From the NCBI RefSeq assembly GCF_030408375.1, contig NZ_CP046530.1, positions 992,001-1,056,000 of the forward strand: 64,000 nt of DNA. Reading direction: 5' to 3'. The position numbers and the translations under genes were made by a program. A model generated the notes under the pieces. It was given only the letters and a program-made list of their open reading frames with translations. It searched no databases and was not told where the DNA came from. This document shows positions 55,681 through 64,000 of the stretch, piece after piece. Every line of letters starts with the position of its first letter. The stretch's first letter is position 1. This stretch comes from Corynebacterium afermentans subsp. lipophilum. Lineage in GTDB: Bacteria; Actinomycetota; Actinomycetes; Mycobacteriales; Mycobacteriaceae.

Positions 55681-56145
55681 TTACGCCTCCTTAGCGCCGT
55701 CGTTGAAGGATTCTTCGAGGCCCGGGAAGGTCTCGCGCAGCTGGCCGGCCACGTGGTGGATGGCGGAGAAGAAATACTCGCACATCTCGCGCAGCTGCGT
55801 GTCGGCGAAACCGTCGCCGGAGAAGAACGGCGCCTCCATGATCGCGATGGCGGTGCCGTCTTGGCGCAGCACCGGGTGCACGCGCACCAGCGGCAGGGTG
55901 CGGTTCATCACGTTCGCGAACTCGCGAAGCTTCTCGACGTCCTCCGGTTGATCCACAACCGCCATCCACCTGGACGTGGCCTTGAAACCCTCGCGTTCGA
56001 CCTCGAAGAAGACCACCAGGCCGGGAAAGGCGGTGCGGCACTCGCCGCCGTCTTCGCGGAAGTACTTCAGATCCATCGCCTCCAGGGTGGACGCGATGCG
56101 CTCCTGCGTCACCGGCGGGAATGCGGTGGGGGTGGGGGAAGTCAT
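55681..56145 (-). CDS. YbjN-domain protein 1
   Basis: 154 residues, distantly related to 55214-55675 (RIASTLEAMDLKYFREDGG; VVFFEVEREGFKATSRWMAV; EYFFSAIHHVAGQLRE). AAAGGAA lies upstream of ATG 56145. Middle gene of a three-gene minus-strand unit headed by the Nudix-phosphatase gene 24 nt upstream. No known reaction. Confidence 0.7.
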   Translation of the reverse strand: MTSPTPTAFPPVTQERIASTLEAMDLKYFREDGGECRTAFPGLVVFFEVEREGFKATSRWMAVVDQPEDVEKLREFANVMNRTLPLVRVHPVLRQDGTAIAIMEAPFFSGDGFADTQLREMCEYFFSAIHHVAGQLRETFPGLEESFNDGAKEA

Positions 56146-56169
56146 AAGAAAATCCGTTCCTTTCTGTTG

Positions 56170-57180
56170 CTACAGCACCGGCAGTGCGGACGGGACGTAG
56201 TCGGCTCCGGTGAGTTGGCCGCCGTGAAAGCTCAGCACCCACACGGAGCCCTTCTTCGCGTGGATGTCGGAGTCGATGGGCAGGGTGCCCTGCGCAGACA
56301 GCCAGGCGATCATGCCCGGGATGACATCGCCCTGGGCGCAGACCACGGAGGTGCCGCCCTGCTCAATCACCTCGGTGAAGGCGCGCTGCGCGCCGACCAT
56401 GTCGGACAGCCAGGCCTCGTCGCCGAAGCGCGCATCCACGGCCACGTCGATGCCCAGCTCGTCCGCAAGCGGGGCGACGGTGGTCTGGCAACGCTCCGGC
56501 GCCGCGGAGTAGATCCGCTCCGGGGAAAATGCGCTGAGCAGCGGGATCAGCATCTCGGATTGGCGGCGGCCCTTCTTGTCCAACGGGCGCAAGTTGTCGT
56601 CGCCGGACCACTTCTCACGCTCGTGCGCGCGGGCGTGGCGCACGTACAGCACGCGTGCGTCCGCCGGGGTGGCGAAGCGTTTCTTCGCCTTGTGCAGCAC
56701 CTGGCGGTCTAAGTCGTAGGTCATCAGCTCGCAGGCGTCGTCGAGAGGCAGCCAGCGGATCTCGTCCACCTCGTCGTTGGGCTCGAACTCGCCGCCGGTG
56801 ACCTCGCCGGTCCAGTAGTAGACCACCTTCGTGGTCTTCTTCACCGGGTAGACCGTCTTGCCCAACAGCTTGCCCAGGCGCACGTCGAAACCGGTTTCTT
56901 CCTTGATCTCGCGCACCGCGGTCTGCACCAGGGATTCGTCCGGGTCCAGCTTGCCCTTGGCCAACGACCAGTCGTCGTAGTGCGGGCGGTGGATGCACGC
57001 CACCTCCAGCGAGTCAGGTTGTGCCAGGTCGCCGCGCCAGAGCACCGCGCCGGCGGCAAGCGTGGTGCGCTTGAACTCGCTTTGCGGGTGGTTGGGGATT
57101 TCCTGCAGGCGCCCGGTGAGGAACATCTCGCCGCGCGTGTCCTTGTCCTGCTCGTGCAGTTGGCGGTCGTCATTTGGCAT
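56170..57180 (-). CDS. Nudix hydrolase fused to histidine phosphatase (MutT1-like)
   Basis: 336-339 residues. The N-terminal Nudix box has the G-x5-E-x7-REUXEEXGU pattern ([20 protein letters not shown], then TGF, about 77-99). The C-terminal half begins with the phosphatase motif [10 protein letters not shown] (RHG-type). Mycobacterial MutT1 of this design hydrolyses 8-oxo-(d)GTP and diadenosine polyphosphates. ATG 57180 (MPNDDRQ) and ATG 57189 are both possible starts. Divergent from gpsA. Confidence 0.85.
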   Translation of the reverse strand: MPNDDRQLHEQDKDTRGEMFLTGRLQEIPNHPQSEFKRTTLAAGAVLWRGDLAQPDSLEVACIHRPHYDDWSLAKGKLDPDESLVQTAVREIKEETGFDVRLGKLLGKTVYPVKKTTKVVYYWTGEVTGGEFEPNDEVDEIRWLPLDDACELMTYDLDRQVLHKAKKRFATPADARVLYVRHARAHEREKWSGDDNLRPLDKKGRRQSEMLIPLLSAFSPERIYSAAPERCQTTVAPLADELGIDVAVDARFGDEAWLSDMVGAQRAFTEVIEQGGTSVVCAQGDVIPGMIAWLSAQGTLPIDSDIHAKKGSVWVLSFHGGQLTGADYVPSALPVL

Positions 57181-57282
57181 ACGTTCCATTGTGTCGCAGA
57201 CTCGGCGGGCGCGCTACGTCCGGGCGGGGTCCGGGCGGGGTGGTACGTTGTAGCGGTTGAAAAACGCTGGGAGGACGCACTG

Positions 57283-58281
57283 ATGGTCAACGTGGCAGTA
57301 CTGGGCGCCGGTTCCTGGGGGACCACCCTTGCCAAGGTGTTCGCGGACGCGGGCAACCCCGTGAGCCTGTGGGCGCGGCGCGAGGAGCTCGCACGCACAA
57401 TCCGCGACACCCGGGAAAACCCCGACTACCTGCCCGGCATCGAACTCCCGGCGGCGATCCAGGCCACCTCGAACGCCGCCAAGGCGCTGGAGAACGCGGC
57501 GATAGTCGTCTTCGGCGTGCCCAGCCAGACCATGCGAGACAACCTCACCCGCTGGGCGCCGCATTTGCCTGGCGACGCCACGCTGGTCTCCATCTCCAAA
57601 GGCGTCGAATCCGGCACGCACTTGCGCATGAGCGAAATCATCGCGGAAGTCACCGGCGTAGAAAACGAGCGGATCGCGGTGCTGTCCGGGCCGAATCTCT
57701 CGCGCGAGGTCGCCGAGGAGCAGCCGGCCGCGACCGTGATCGCCTGCGCCGACGAAAACCGCGCCAAGCTGGTCCAGGCCGCGTGCGCCACTAACTACCT
57801 GCGCCCGTACACCAACACCGACGTGGTGGGCTGTGAAATCGGCGGCGCCACCAAAAACGTCATCGCGCTCGCCTGCGGCATGGCCGCCGGCCAAGGCTTG
57901 GGAGACAACACCCAGGCCACACTGATCACCCGCGGCCTGGCGGAGATCACCCGACTCGGCGCGGCGCTCGGGGCGGACGCACGCACCTTCGCCGGCCTTG
58001 CGGGCATGGGGGACCTGGTGGCCACCTGCGCCTCCCCGCTGTCGCGCAACCGCACGTTCGGCGCCGCGCTGGGTGGAGGCGCCACGATGGACGAGGCCCG
58101 CGCCGCCACCAAAGGCCAGGTCGCGGAGGGCGTGGTGTCCTCGCGCAGCATCTTCCAGCTCGCGGAAGAGCACTCTGTGGAGATGCCCATTACCCAGGGC
58201 GTGTTCTCGGTGTGCCACGAGGGCATGAAGGTCGCGGACGTCATCGCTGCGCTGATGGGTCGCAGCAAGAAAGCGGAGTAG
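57283..58281 (+). CDS. gpsA: Glycerol-3-phosphate dehydrogenase (NAD(P)+)
   Basis: Reduces dihydroxyacetone phosphate to glycerol-3-phosphate for phospholipids. 332 residues. Rossmann motif [15 protein letters not shown]; catalytic-Lys region [57 protein letters not shown] lies upstream of ATG 57283; upstream in-frame codons overlap the divergent gene. ddl follows 21 nt after. Confidence 0.96.
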   Translation: MVNVAVLGAGSWGTTLAKVFADAGNPVSLWARREELARTIRDTRENPDYLPGIELPAAIQATSNAAKALENAAIVVFGVPSQTMRDNLTRWAPHLPGDATLVSISKGVESGTHLRMSEIIAEVTGVENERIAVLSGPNLSREVAEEQPAATVIACADENRAKLVQAACATNYLRPYTNTDVVGCEIGGATKNVIALACGMAAGQGLGDNTQATLITRGLAEITRLGAALGADARTFAGLAGMGDLVATCASPLSRNRTFGAALGGGATMDEARAATKGQVAEGVVSSRSIFQLAEEHSVEMPITQGVFSVCHEGMKVADVIAALMGRSKKAE

Positions 58282-58302
58282 CGCCCGGTAGGCTAGCTCC
58301 CC

Positions 58303-59343
58303 GTGATCCGCATAGCTGTTTTGTACGGTGGCATGTCCACCGAGCACTCGATTTCCTGCATCTCCGCCGACTCGGTCATGTCGCACATGCCCGCCGAGTA
58401 CGAGGTGGTTCCCATCGGCATCACGCAGGAAGGTATCTGGGTTGAGGGTGTGGCGAATCCGGCTAAAGGGGCGGAGCTTCCCGTCGTCAAGCCTGGGCGC
58501 GAGGTTGCGCTCTCGTTGAACCCGCAGCGCAAGGGATTGCTTTACGACGTCACCTCCGGCGAGACCATCACCACCATCGACGCCGTCTTCCCGGTGCTGC
58601 ACGGCAAATACGGCGAGGACGGCACGGTCCAAGGTCTGCTGGAGATGGCCGGGGTGCCGTACGTCGGCCCGGGCGTGCTGGCGTCCGCGTGCGGGATGGA
58701 CAAGGAGTACACGAAGAAGCTGGTGGCGGCGGCCGGGATTCCTGTCACGCGCGAGGTGATCCTGAACGGCGCGCGCGAGCTGACCGAGGCGGAGCGCTCG
58801 CATCTTGGTCTGCCCGTGTTTGTGAAGCCGGCCAACGGCGGGTCTTCTATCGGCGTGTCCAAGGTGACCAGCTGGGATGCGCTGCCCGACGCGGTGTCGC
58901 TCGCGCTCGAGTCCGACGGCAAGGTCATCGTGGAGGCCGAGTTGGTCGGCGACGAGGTGGAAGTCGGCGTGCTTGAGCGCCCCGACGGCACCATCGCCGC
59001 ATCCGTGCCCGCCAAACTCAACGGCACCGAGGACTCCGCTGAGGGCTTCTACGGCTTTGAGACGAAGTACCTCGAAGAAGGCGTCACTGCCACCATCCCG
59101 GCGCCGTACTCCGACGAGCTGATCGCCCAGCTACAGGACATGGCGGTGACGTGCTTCCATGCGCTGGACTGCAAGTCGCTCGCGCGCGTGGACTTCTTCG
59201 TCACCGACAACGGGCCGGTGCTCAACGAGATCAACACTATGCCCGGCTTCACCGCCATTTCGATGTACCCGCAGGTGTGGGCCGCCGCGGGCGTGGACTA
59301 CCCGCAGCTGCTGGACACCCTGATCCGAACCGCGCTGCGCTAG
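58303..59343 (+). CDS. ddl: D-alanine--D-alanine ligase
   Basis: ATP-grasp enzyme making the D-Ala-D-Ala dipeptide of peptidoglycan. 346 residues. Landmarks are LYGGMSTEHSISCISADSV, HGKYGEDGTVQGLLEMAGVPYVGPGVLAS, FVKPANGGSSIGVSKV and NEINTMPGFTAISMYP. GTG 58303 is 8 nt after -10 TAGGCT (58289-58294), so leaderless. Its stop abuts the stop of the convergent DUF3515 gene. Confidence 0.96.
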   Translation: MIRIAVLYGGMSTEHSISCISADSVMSHMPAEYEVVPIGITQEGIWVEGVANPAKGAELPVVKPGREVALSLNPQRKGLLYDVTSGETITTIDAVFPVLHGKYGEDGTVQGLLEMAGVPYVGPGVLASACGMDKEYTKKLVAAAGIPVTREVILNGARELTEAERSHLGLPVFVKPANGGSSIGVSKVTSWDALPDAVSLALESDGKVIVEAELVGDEVEVGVLERPDGTIAASVPAKLNGTEDSAEGFYGFETKYLEEGVTATIPAPYSDELIAQLQDMAVTCFHALDCKSLARVDFFVTDNGPVLNEINTMPGFTAISMYPQVWAAAGVDYPQLLDTLIRTALR

Positions 59344-60279
59344 CTAGGCCTGCGCGGTGTGCTCGGCGATGAGGTTGGTCAGGTTGGTGATCGCCTCGTT
59401 GCTCTCCACCTGCGGCAACGACGCCGCGACCTGCACGTCGCGGCCCATCGCGTACCAGGTGGAGGCGGTGGTGCCGTTGGCCAGCTTCACGTCTTCGAAC
59501 CAGGGCACGCCGTTGATCTGGTCCAGGCGTGCGCCCGGGCCGTAGTTCTCCGGGTCGGCGACTCCGCAGCGCAGCACGATCGCGTCCTGGCCTGCGGCGG
59601 ACCAGGCCACGGTCTGTTCGCTCACGGCGTCGACGCGAGTGTAGCCCTCAGCGATGGACTCAGGAGCCGCGGCGAGCAGGCTGCCGCAGGCGTCAGAGCC
59701 AGCGTCAGCGCCGGCGGCGAGGTCGGCGAGCGGGGCGGGGCGCTGCTCGGGGGCGGGGCCGGTCAACGCTGCGGTGTCGAGGCCTTCGACGGGGGCGGTG
59801 CCGTCGCGAAGCTGCTGCGTATCGGCGGTGACGGCGAGGACGGGGGAGCGGTCCACGGTGAACCAGGTGGCCAGGGTGGAGCCCGGGGTGGCATCGTTGA
59901 CGCGCAGCCAGCGGGCGCCGTCGATGTCCTCGGTCTGCGCGTACGGGGTGTACTGTGCGGGCGCGTCCACGCCGCAGCGCAGGGTGATGCGCTCGGTGGA
60001 GGAGGCCTGCCACGCGGCGGCTCCCTCGGGCGCGGGCTCGGCCAGTTCGGCGCGTTCGAGGCTTGCGAGGGTGGGCGGGAGGGCGTCGATAAGCGATGTG
60101 CACTCTGAGGAAGATGCCTCGGGCGCGGGAACTTCCGTCATCGCCACCGGCTGCAATGCGACGCGGTTGAAGAACACGCGCGCGCCGACGAGCACGCCGA
60201 GCACCAGCGCCACCGCCAGCCCAAGACTGACGTAGATGGTGGTGCGGTTAAATTGAGCATCATGCGCCGTGGAACCCAT
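59344..60279 (-). CDS. DUF3515 membrane-anchored protein with duplicated domain
   Basis: 311 residues. One N-terminal TM (TTIYVSLGLAVALVLGVLVGA, about 13-33), then two DUF3515 units. Each has a Cys near its start (SECTSLIDALPPTL; SDACGSLLAAAPESI), RCGV in the middle and an ATW/STW-tail segment, so two disulfides are likely. Located between ddl and thiL as in related genomes. ATG 60279 is 8 nt from minus-strand -10 TAGACT (60288-60293). Function unknown, envelope-facing. Confidence 0.8.
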   Translation of the reverse strand: MGSTAHDAQFNRTTIYVSLGLAVALVLGVLVGARVFFNRVALQPVAMTEVPAPEASSSECTSLIDALPPTLASLERAELAEPAPEGAAAWQASSTERITLRCGVDAPAQYTPYAQTEDIDGARWLRVNDATPGSTLATWFTVDRSPVLAVTADTQQLRDGTAPVEGLDTAALTGPAPEQRPAPLADLAAGADAGSDACGSLLAAAPESIAEGYTRVDAVSEQTVAWSAAGQDAIVLRCGVADPENYGPGARLDQINGVPWFEDVKLANGTTASTWYAMGRDVQVAASLPQVESNEAITNLTNLIAEHTAQA

Positions 60280-60301
60280 GGCGGCTGAGTCTAGTGAAAG
60301 G

Positions 60302-61276
60302 GTGCGCGCAGACGTGATCGAGACAGGCTTTCCCACCGGCGGGCCGACACTGGGCGAGCTCGGCGAGCGCGAAGTCATTGCGCTCATCCGCGCCCAGGCG
60401 CCGTCCCCGCTCAACGGCGACGACGCCGCGGTGCTCACCCAAGCGGCGCCGAACTCCCGCGTGGTGGCCAGCACCGACATGCTCGTGCAGGACCGCCACT
60501 TCACCACACAGACCACCACGCCGTACCTGCTGGGGCGCAAAGCGGCGCTGCAGAACTTCGCGGACATCGAGGCGATGGGCGCGCGCCCGATCGCGGCGTT
60601 GATGGCGGTCTCCGCGCACCCGGACACCCCGGCGAAGGTGCTGGAGGAACTTGCGCGCGGAGTGGGCGAGATGGCGTCGGACTACGCCTGCGAGCTCGTC
60701 GGTGGTGACGTCACGGGCGGCGACTACCTGGTGGTGTCCGTAACCGCCATGGGCGCGCTCGGCGGCAACCGCCCGCCGCTGACCCTGGACGGGGCGCGCC
60801 CGGGGCACCGCGTGATCGCGCATGGGCGCATCGGGTACTCCGCGGCGGGGCTGGCGCTGCTGCAGGCTGGCGTGGACATCCCGTCCCAGCTGGAGCCGCT
60901 GGTCGCCGCGCACCAGGTGCCGGAGCTGACCCCGGGCCGCGGGGTGGTGGCGCGCGCGGCGGGGGCGTGCTCCATGACGGACAACTCGGATGGGCTGATC
61001 CGGGACATCACCCAGCTCGCGGAGGCGTCCGGGGTCGGCATCGACCTCGCGTCCAACGCGATCGCCCCCGACCAGCTGTTGGTAGAGGCCGGCGAGTTGC
61101 TCGGCATGGACCCCTGGGAGTGGGTGCTCGGCGGCGGGGAGGACCACACGCTCATCGGCACCATCGAAGGCTCCGCGCCGGTGGGATTCCGCTCCATCGG
61201 CGCGGTGACCAAGAAGCAGGGCGTGCGTATCGACGGCTCCGCGCCCGCCACCGACACCGGATGGGAGAGCTTTTAA
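60302..61276 (+). CDS. thiL: Thiamine-monophosphate kinase
   Basis: Makes thiamine diphosphate, the cofactor of IlvB. About 324 residues. [48 protein letters not shown] and [10 protein letters not shown] are the family's Mg/ATP-binding segments. Start ambiguous: GTG 60269, ATG 60278 and GTG 60302 are in frame. I chose 60302 because the earlier starts overlap the divergent gene's start. ung overlaps its TAA by 1 nt. Confidence 0.92.
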   Translation: MRADVIETGFPTGGPTLGELGEREVIALIRAQAPSPLNGDDAAVLTQAAPNSRVVASTDMLVQDRHFTTQTTTPYLLGRKAALQNFADIEAMGARPIAALMAVSAHPDTPAKVLEELARGVGEMASDYACELVGGDVTGGDYLVVSVTAMGALGGNRPPLTLDGARPGHRVIAHGRIGYSAAGLALLQAGVDIPSQLEPLVAAHQVPELTPGRGVVARAAGACSMTDNSDGLIRDITQLAEASGVGIDLASNAIAPDQLLVEAGELLGMDPWEWVLGGGEDHTLIGTIEGSAPVGFRSIGAVTKKQGVRIDGSAPATDTGWESF

Positions 61277-61917
61277 TGTTGCCCGTACACGAATCCTGGC
61301 AGGCGCCCCTGGCGCCGGTGGAGGATCAGATCCACGCCATGGGCGATTTCCTGCGCGCCGAGGGCGAGTACCTGCCGCGCGGCAACGACATTCTGCGCGC
61401 GTTTGCGGACCCGTTCGAGGATGTGCGCGTGCTCATCCTGGGCCAGGACCCGTACCCAACACCGGGGCATCCGATGGGGCTGGCGTTTTCCACCCAGCCC
61501 GGGGTGGCCGCGCCGCGCTCGTTGGTGAACATTTACAAGGAGCTGCAGGACGATCTGGGCGTTCCGCCACGCAAGGACGGGGACTTGAGCTCGTGGTCGA
61601 AGCAGGGGATCTTGCTGCTGAACAGGGTGCTCACCGTGCGTCCGGGTGCGCCGGCGTCGCACCGCGGCAAGGGCTGGGAGGCCGTGACGCAGGCGGCGGT
61701 CGAAGCACTGGTGGCCCGCGACACTCCTCTGGTGGCCATCCTGTGGGGCCGTGACGCGCAGACGGCCGCGAAGTTCTTGGGCGACACCCCGCGCATCGAG
61801 TCGCCGCACCCGTCGCCGCTGTCCGCCTCCCGCGGGTTCTTCGGCTCCCGTCCGTTCTCGCGGGCGAACCAGGCGCTGGAAAAGATGGGTGCCCAGCCAG
61901 TCAACTGGGCACTCTAA
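61276..61917 (+). CDS. ung: Uracil-DNA glycosylase
   Basis: 213 residues. Catalytic motif [12 protein letters not shown] and the leucine-loop motif [16 protein letters not shown] place it in UDG family 1. It excises uracil from DNA in base-excision repair. ATG 61276 overlaps the thiL stop (TAATG). A second uracil glycosylase (mug) lies at 2538. Confidence 0.96.
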   Translation: MLPVHESWQAPLAPVEDQIHAMGDFLRAEGEYLPRGNDILRAFADPFEDVRVLILGQDPYPTPGHPMGLAFSTQPGVAAPRSLVNIYKELQDDLGVPPRKDGDLSSWSKQGILLLNRVLTVRPGAPASHRGKGWEAVTQAAVEALVARDTPLVAILWGRDAQTAAKFLGDTPRIESPHPSPLSASRGFFGSRPFSRANQALEKMGAQPVNWAL

Positions 61918-61941
61918 GCAAAACCTGTAAACTCTCTCAGC

Positions 61942-63486
61942 ATGTCTGCATCTCCGCTTTCCGACGGCGCACGCCTGCTCGCATGGGCCCGCCGCGCCTC
62001 CGGCGAGCTGGAGCGCAAGCGCGCGGAGATCAACGAACTCAACGTTTTCCCAGTTCCGGACGGTGATACCGGCTCCAACATGGCGCACACGATGGCAGCG
62101 GCGGTCGAGGCCGCCTCCGAGCTGCCGGAGGGCGCGGGCCTGACTGAGGTCGCCGAAGCGCTGGCCGTCGGCGCGGTACGCGGCGCGCGCGGCAACTCCG
62201 GTGTCGTGCTCTCCCAGGTCCTGCGCGGCTTCGCCCAGGCCGCCGACAACGGGGCAACAGAAGGCGAGATGCTCGCCGTCGCGCTCACCAACGCCGTCGG
62301 GTTTGTGGACCGCGCCATCGCGGAGCCGGTCGAGGGCACCATCATCACGGTGCTGCGCGCTGCCGCTGACGCCGCGCGCCCGAACGCGCACCTCCCGCTT
62401 CACGACGTCGCTGCCGCCGCCACCGCCGCCGCCCAAGATGCGCTGCGGCTGACGCAGACCCAGCTGCCGGCGCTGCGCGAGGCCGGCGTGGTCGACGCCG
62501 GCGGGGCGGGCCTGGTGGCGGTGCTGGGCACGCTGACTGATCTGGGCGCGGCTGAAGGGGAAGGCGAGGGGGAGCCGGATGGCGTCGATAGGCAGATGCC
62601 CGAAACCCACGGCACCCAGGGCGAGCTAGAGGTGATGTTTAGCTTCCGCGGGGACCTTGATGCGCTGAAAGGCGAGCTTGCGGGGCTGGGCGACAGCCTG
62701 ATTATCGCGCCGCTGAACGACGCTGAGGCCACGGTGCACATCCACTCCCGCGACGCCGGCAAGGTCATCGAGACCGCCTTTTCCGCAGGTGAGGTGACAG
62801 ATCTGCGCTTGGAGGTGCTCACGAGCGCGGTGGCGGCCGGCGCGCCGGAGCGCCTGATCATCGCTGTCACCCCGCCAGGGTCTGTAACCAGCCTGTACGC
62901 CGCCTCCGGTGCGGCGACCGTGGTGCCGGGGCCGAACGTGGCGGCGGACATGCTCGACGCGATCACGCGCTCCGGCAGCAACGAAGTGATCGTGCTGCCG
63001 AACGGCCAGCTGAGCAGCAGCGAGCTCGCAGCCGTGGAAAACGCGGCGCGCGCGGTAGAGCAATCCATCACCATCCTGCCCACGGTGCGGCTGGTCTCCG
63101 GCATCGCAGCGCTGTCCGTGCACGATCCGGCGCAGCCGCTGGCCACCGCCGCCTTCACCATGTCCGAGGCCGCCGGCGAGATGCGCACAGCGCTCGCCTT
63201 CCGCGCCGAGAAGGGCGCGCTTACCCTGGGCGGCGCGGTGGCGAAGGGCGACGTGGTGGTCACCTCCCGCGGCGAGCATCTCCTCATCGCCGACGAGCCG
63301 ATGGAGGCCGTCGAGCGCGCCTGCCGCCGCCTGCTCGAACACGGCGGGGAGCAGGTGAGCGTCCTGTTCGACCCGAGCGAGCTGCGCGCGGACGCGCTGG
63401 AGGAACTCGCGGGCAAACTCGGTGTCGACGTGATGGTCTATCCTGCGGACGGACTGCAAGCCTGCGCGGAGATTGGGGTGGAGTAG
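61942..63486 (+). CDS. DAK2-domain protein (FakA/YloV-like)
   Basis: 514 residues. The N-terminal DAK2 (DhaL-like) kinase domain shows NVFPVPDGDTGSNMAHTM and GARGNSGVVLSQVLRGF, the ATP/Mg site. The C-terminal half is FakA-like. In Firmicutes FakA phosphorylates fatty acids with FakB; the role in actinobacteria is unproven. ATG 61942 is 8 nt after -10 TAAACT (61928-61933). recG follows immediately after the stop. Confidence 0.82.
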   Translation: MSASPLSDGARLLAWARRASGELERKRAEINELNVFPVPDGDTGSNMAHTMAAAVEAASELPEGAGLTEVAEALAVGAVRGARGNSGVVLSQVLRGFAQAADNGATEGEMLAVALTNAVGFVDRAIAEPVEGTIITVLRAAADAARPNAHLPLHDVAAAATAAAQDALRLTQTQLPALREAGVVDAGGAGLVAVLGTLTDLGAAEGEGEGEPDGVDRQMPETHGTQGELEVMFSFRGDLDALKGELAGLGDSLIIAPLNDAEATVHIHSRDAGKVIETAFSAGEVTDLRLEVLTSAVAAGAPERLIIAVTPPGSVTSLYAASGAATVVPGPNVAADMLDAITRSGSNEVIVLPNGQLSSSELAAVENAARAVEQSITILPTVRLVSGIAALSVHDPAQPLATAAFTMSEAAGEMRTALAFRAEKGALTLGGAVAKGDVVVTSRGEHLLIADEPMEAVERACRRLLEHGGEQVSVLFDPSELRADALEELAGKLGVDVMVYPADGLQACAEIGVE

Positions 63487-64000
63487 ATGCTGGGTTTCGA
63501 GGACACGCGCCCGCTCAACCTGGTCATTCCCCTCAAGCAGGCCAAGGCGATAGGCAAGCACCTCGACATCCACACCTGCGGCGAGCTGCTGCGGCACTAC
63601 CCGAGGCGCTACCTGCACTACGGCACCGGCGCCGACCTTTCCGGGGTGCGTCCGGGCGACACGATCAACGTCATCGGCACGGTCGTGGGCACCGAGCAGT
63701 TCACCTCCAAGAAGCAGCCGAAGCGGCCCATTTACAAGGTGCACGTGGACGACGGCCGCCAGGTGTTTTTGGCCGCCTTTTTCGGTTCCCACTACGCCCA
63801 GCGCGTGCTCAAAGAGGGCCGGCGGGTGATGCTCACCGGCAAGTACGACGTGTTCCGCAACCAGCCGCAGCTCTCGCACCCGGACTTCGTGCTTTTGGAC
63901 GGGCCCACGCAGGCCACTGGCGCGCTGCGGCAGCTCGGCCACTTCGGCGACATCGAGCAGATCATGAGCGGCCGCGAATGGCTGCCCATCTATCCGGCGG
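63487..64000 (+). CDS. recG: ATP-dependent DNA helicase RecG (5' part)
   Basis: The first 171 codons of RecG, cut by the window end: LGFEDTRPLNLVIPLKQAKAIGKH, LLRHYPRRYLHYG, and the OB-fold wedge domain with SHPDFVLL. RecG reverses stalled forks and branch-migrates Holliday junctions. ATG 63487 directly follows the DAK2 stop; gene order matches other corynebacteria. Confidence 0.93.
   Translation, partial: MLGFEDTRPLNLVIPLKQAKAIGKHLDIHTCGELLRHYPRRYLHYGTGADLSGVRPGDTINVIGTVVGTEQFTSKKQPKRPIYKVHVDDGRQVFLAAFFGSHYAQRVLKEGRRVMLTGKYDVFRNQPQLSHPDFVLLDGPTQATGALRQLGHFGDIEQIMSGREWLPIYPA

Overview
The window is a high-GC chromosomal segment from a Corynebacterium-type actinobacterium. Four things support this: an antigen-85-type (corynomycolyl) transferase; an IlvB-IlvN-IlvC cluster behind a leader-peptide attenuator; an IclR-type LtbR divergent from leuCD; and the order gpsA-ddl-DUF3515-thiL-ung-DAK2-recG. 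Many genes are apparently leaderless. A TANNNT -10 hexamer lies 6-8 nt before the ATG/GTG, so the start codon is at or next to the predicted transcription start. I could not assign a species.

Layout. 1-9.2 kb: pfkA, two copies of a translationally coupled pair (single-TM exported protein + PrsW-type membrane protease) around mug, a nadC-nadA segment with a decayed BASS-type transporter, a GNAT acetyltransferase and gatB. 9.2-11.9 kb: structured palindromes, a YkvI-like transporter and a DoxX-like protein. 11.9-18.1 kb: branched-chain amino acid synthesis (ilvD, PH-domain protein, ilvB leader, ilvB, ilvN, ilvC). 18.1-28.4 kb: acidic membrane protein, CDF metal exporter, DUF262 protein, two related lipoproteins flanking leuB, a cNMP/CBS/nucleotidyltransferase protein with a DnaQ-like exonuclease, and an FAH-family oxaloacetate decarboxylase. 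28.4-33.6 kb: isochorismate synthase, secreted esterase, a repeat-bordered stretch with orphan and decayed ORFs, gltX. 33.7-41.5 kb: tRNA-Gln, then two identical tRNA-Glu genes flanking a mycolyltransferase and an iron-type ABC transporter, then a phzF gene split by an IS1249-type element. 41.5-52.4 kb: HD hydrolase, FAD protein, two divergent secreted phosphatases, tandem YhgE/Pip proteins. 52.4-57.2 kb: ltbR/leuCD, two YbjN proteins, a Nudix-phosphatase fusion. 57.2-64 kb: gpsA, ddl, DUF3515, thiL, ung, DAK2 protein and the start of recG.

Themes. Leucine, isoleucine and valine synthesis is spread over three loci (ilv, leuB, ltbR-leuCD) that share GAGAC-type promoter motifs. There are several traces of rearrangement: a 40-bp copy of the mug 3' end brackets the nadCA segment, duplicated tRNA-Glu genes bracket the transporter segment, the IS has a clean 8-bp target duplication, and a PhzF-like tail lies after phoD. 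A 15-bp motif, CGTCGATARGCRATG, recurs with an exact 11-bp core at 14 places on both strands, inside unrelated genes and between them. I cannot explain it by any family I recognise.
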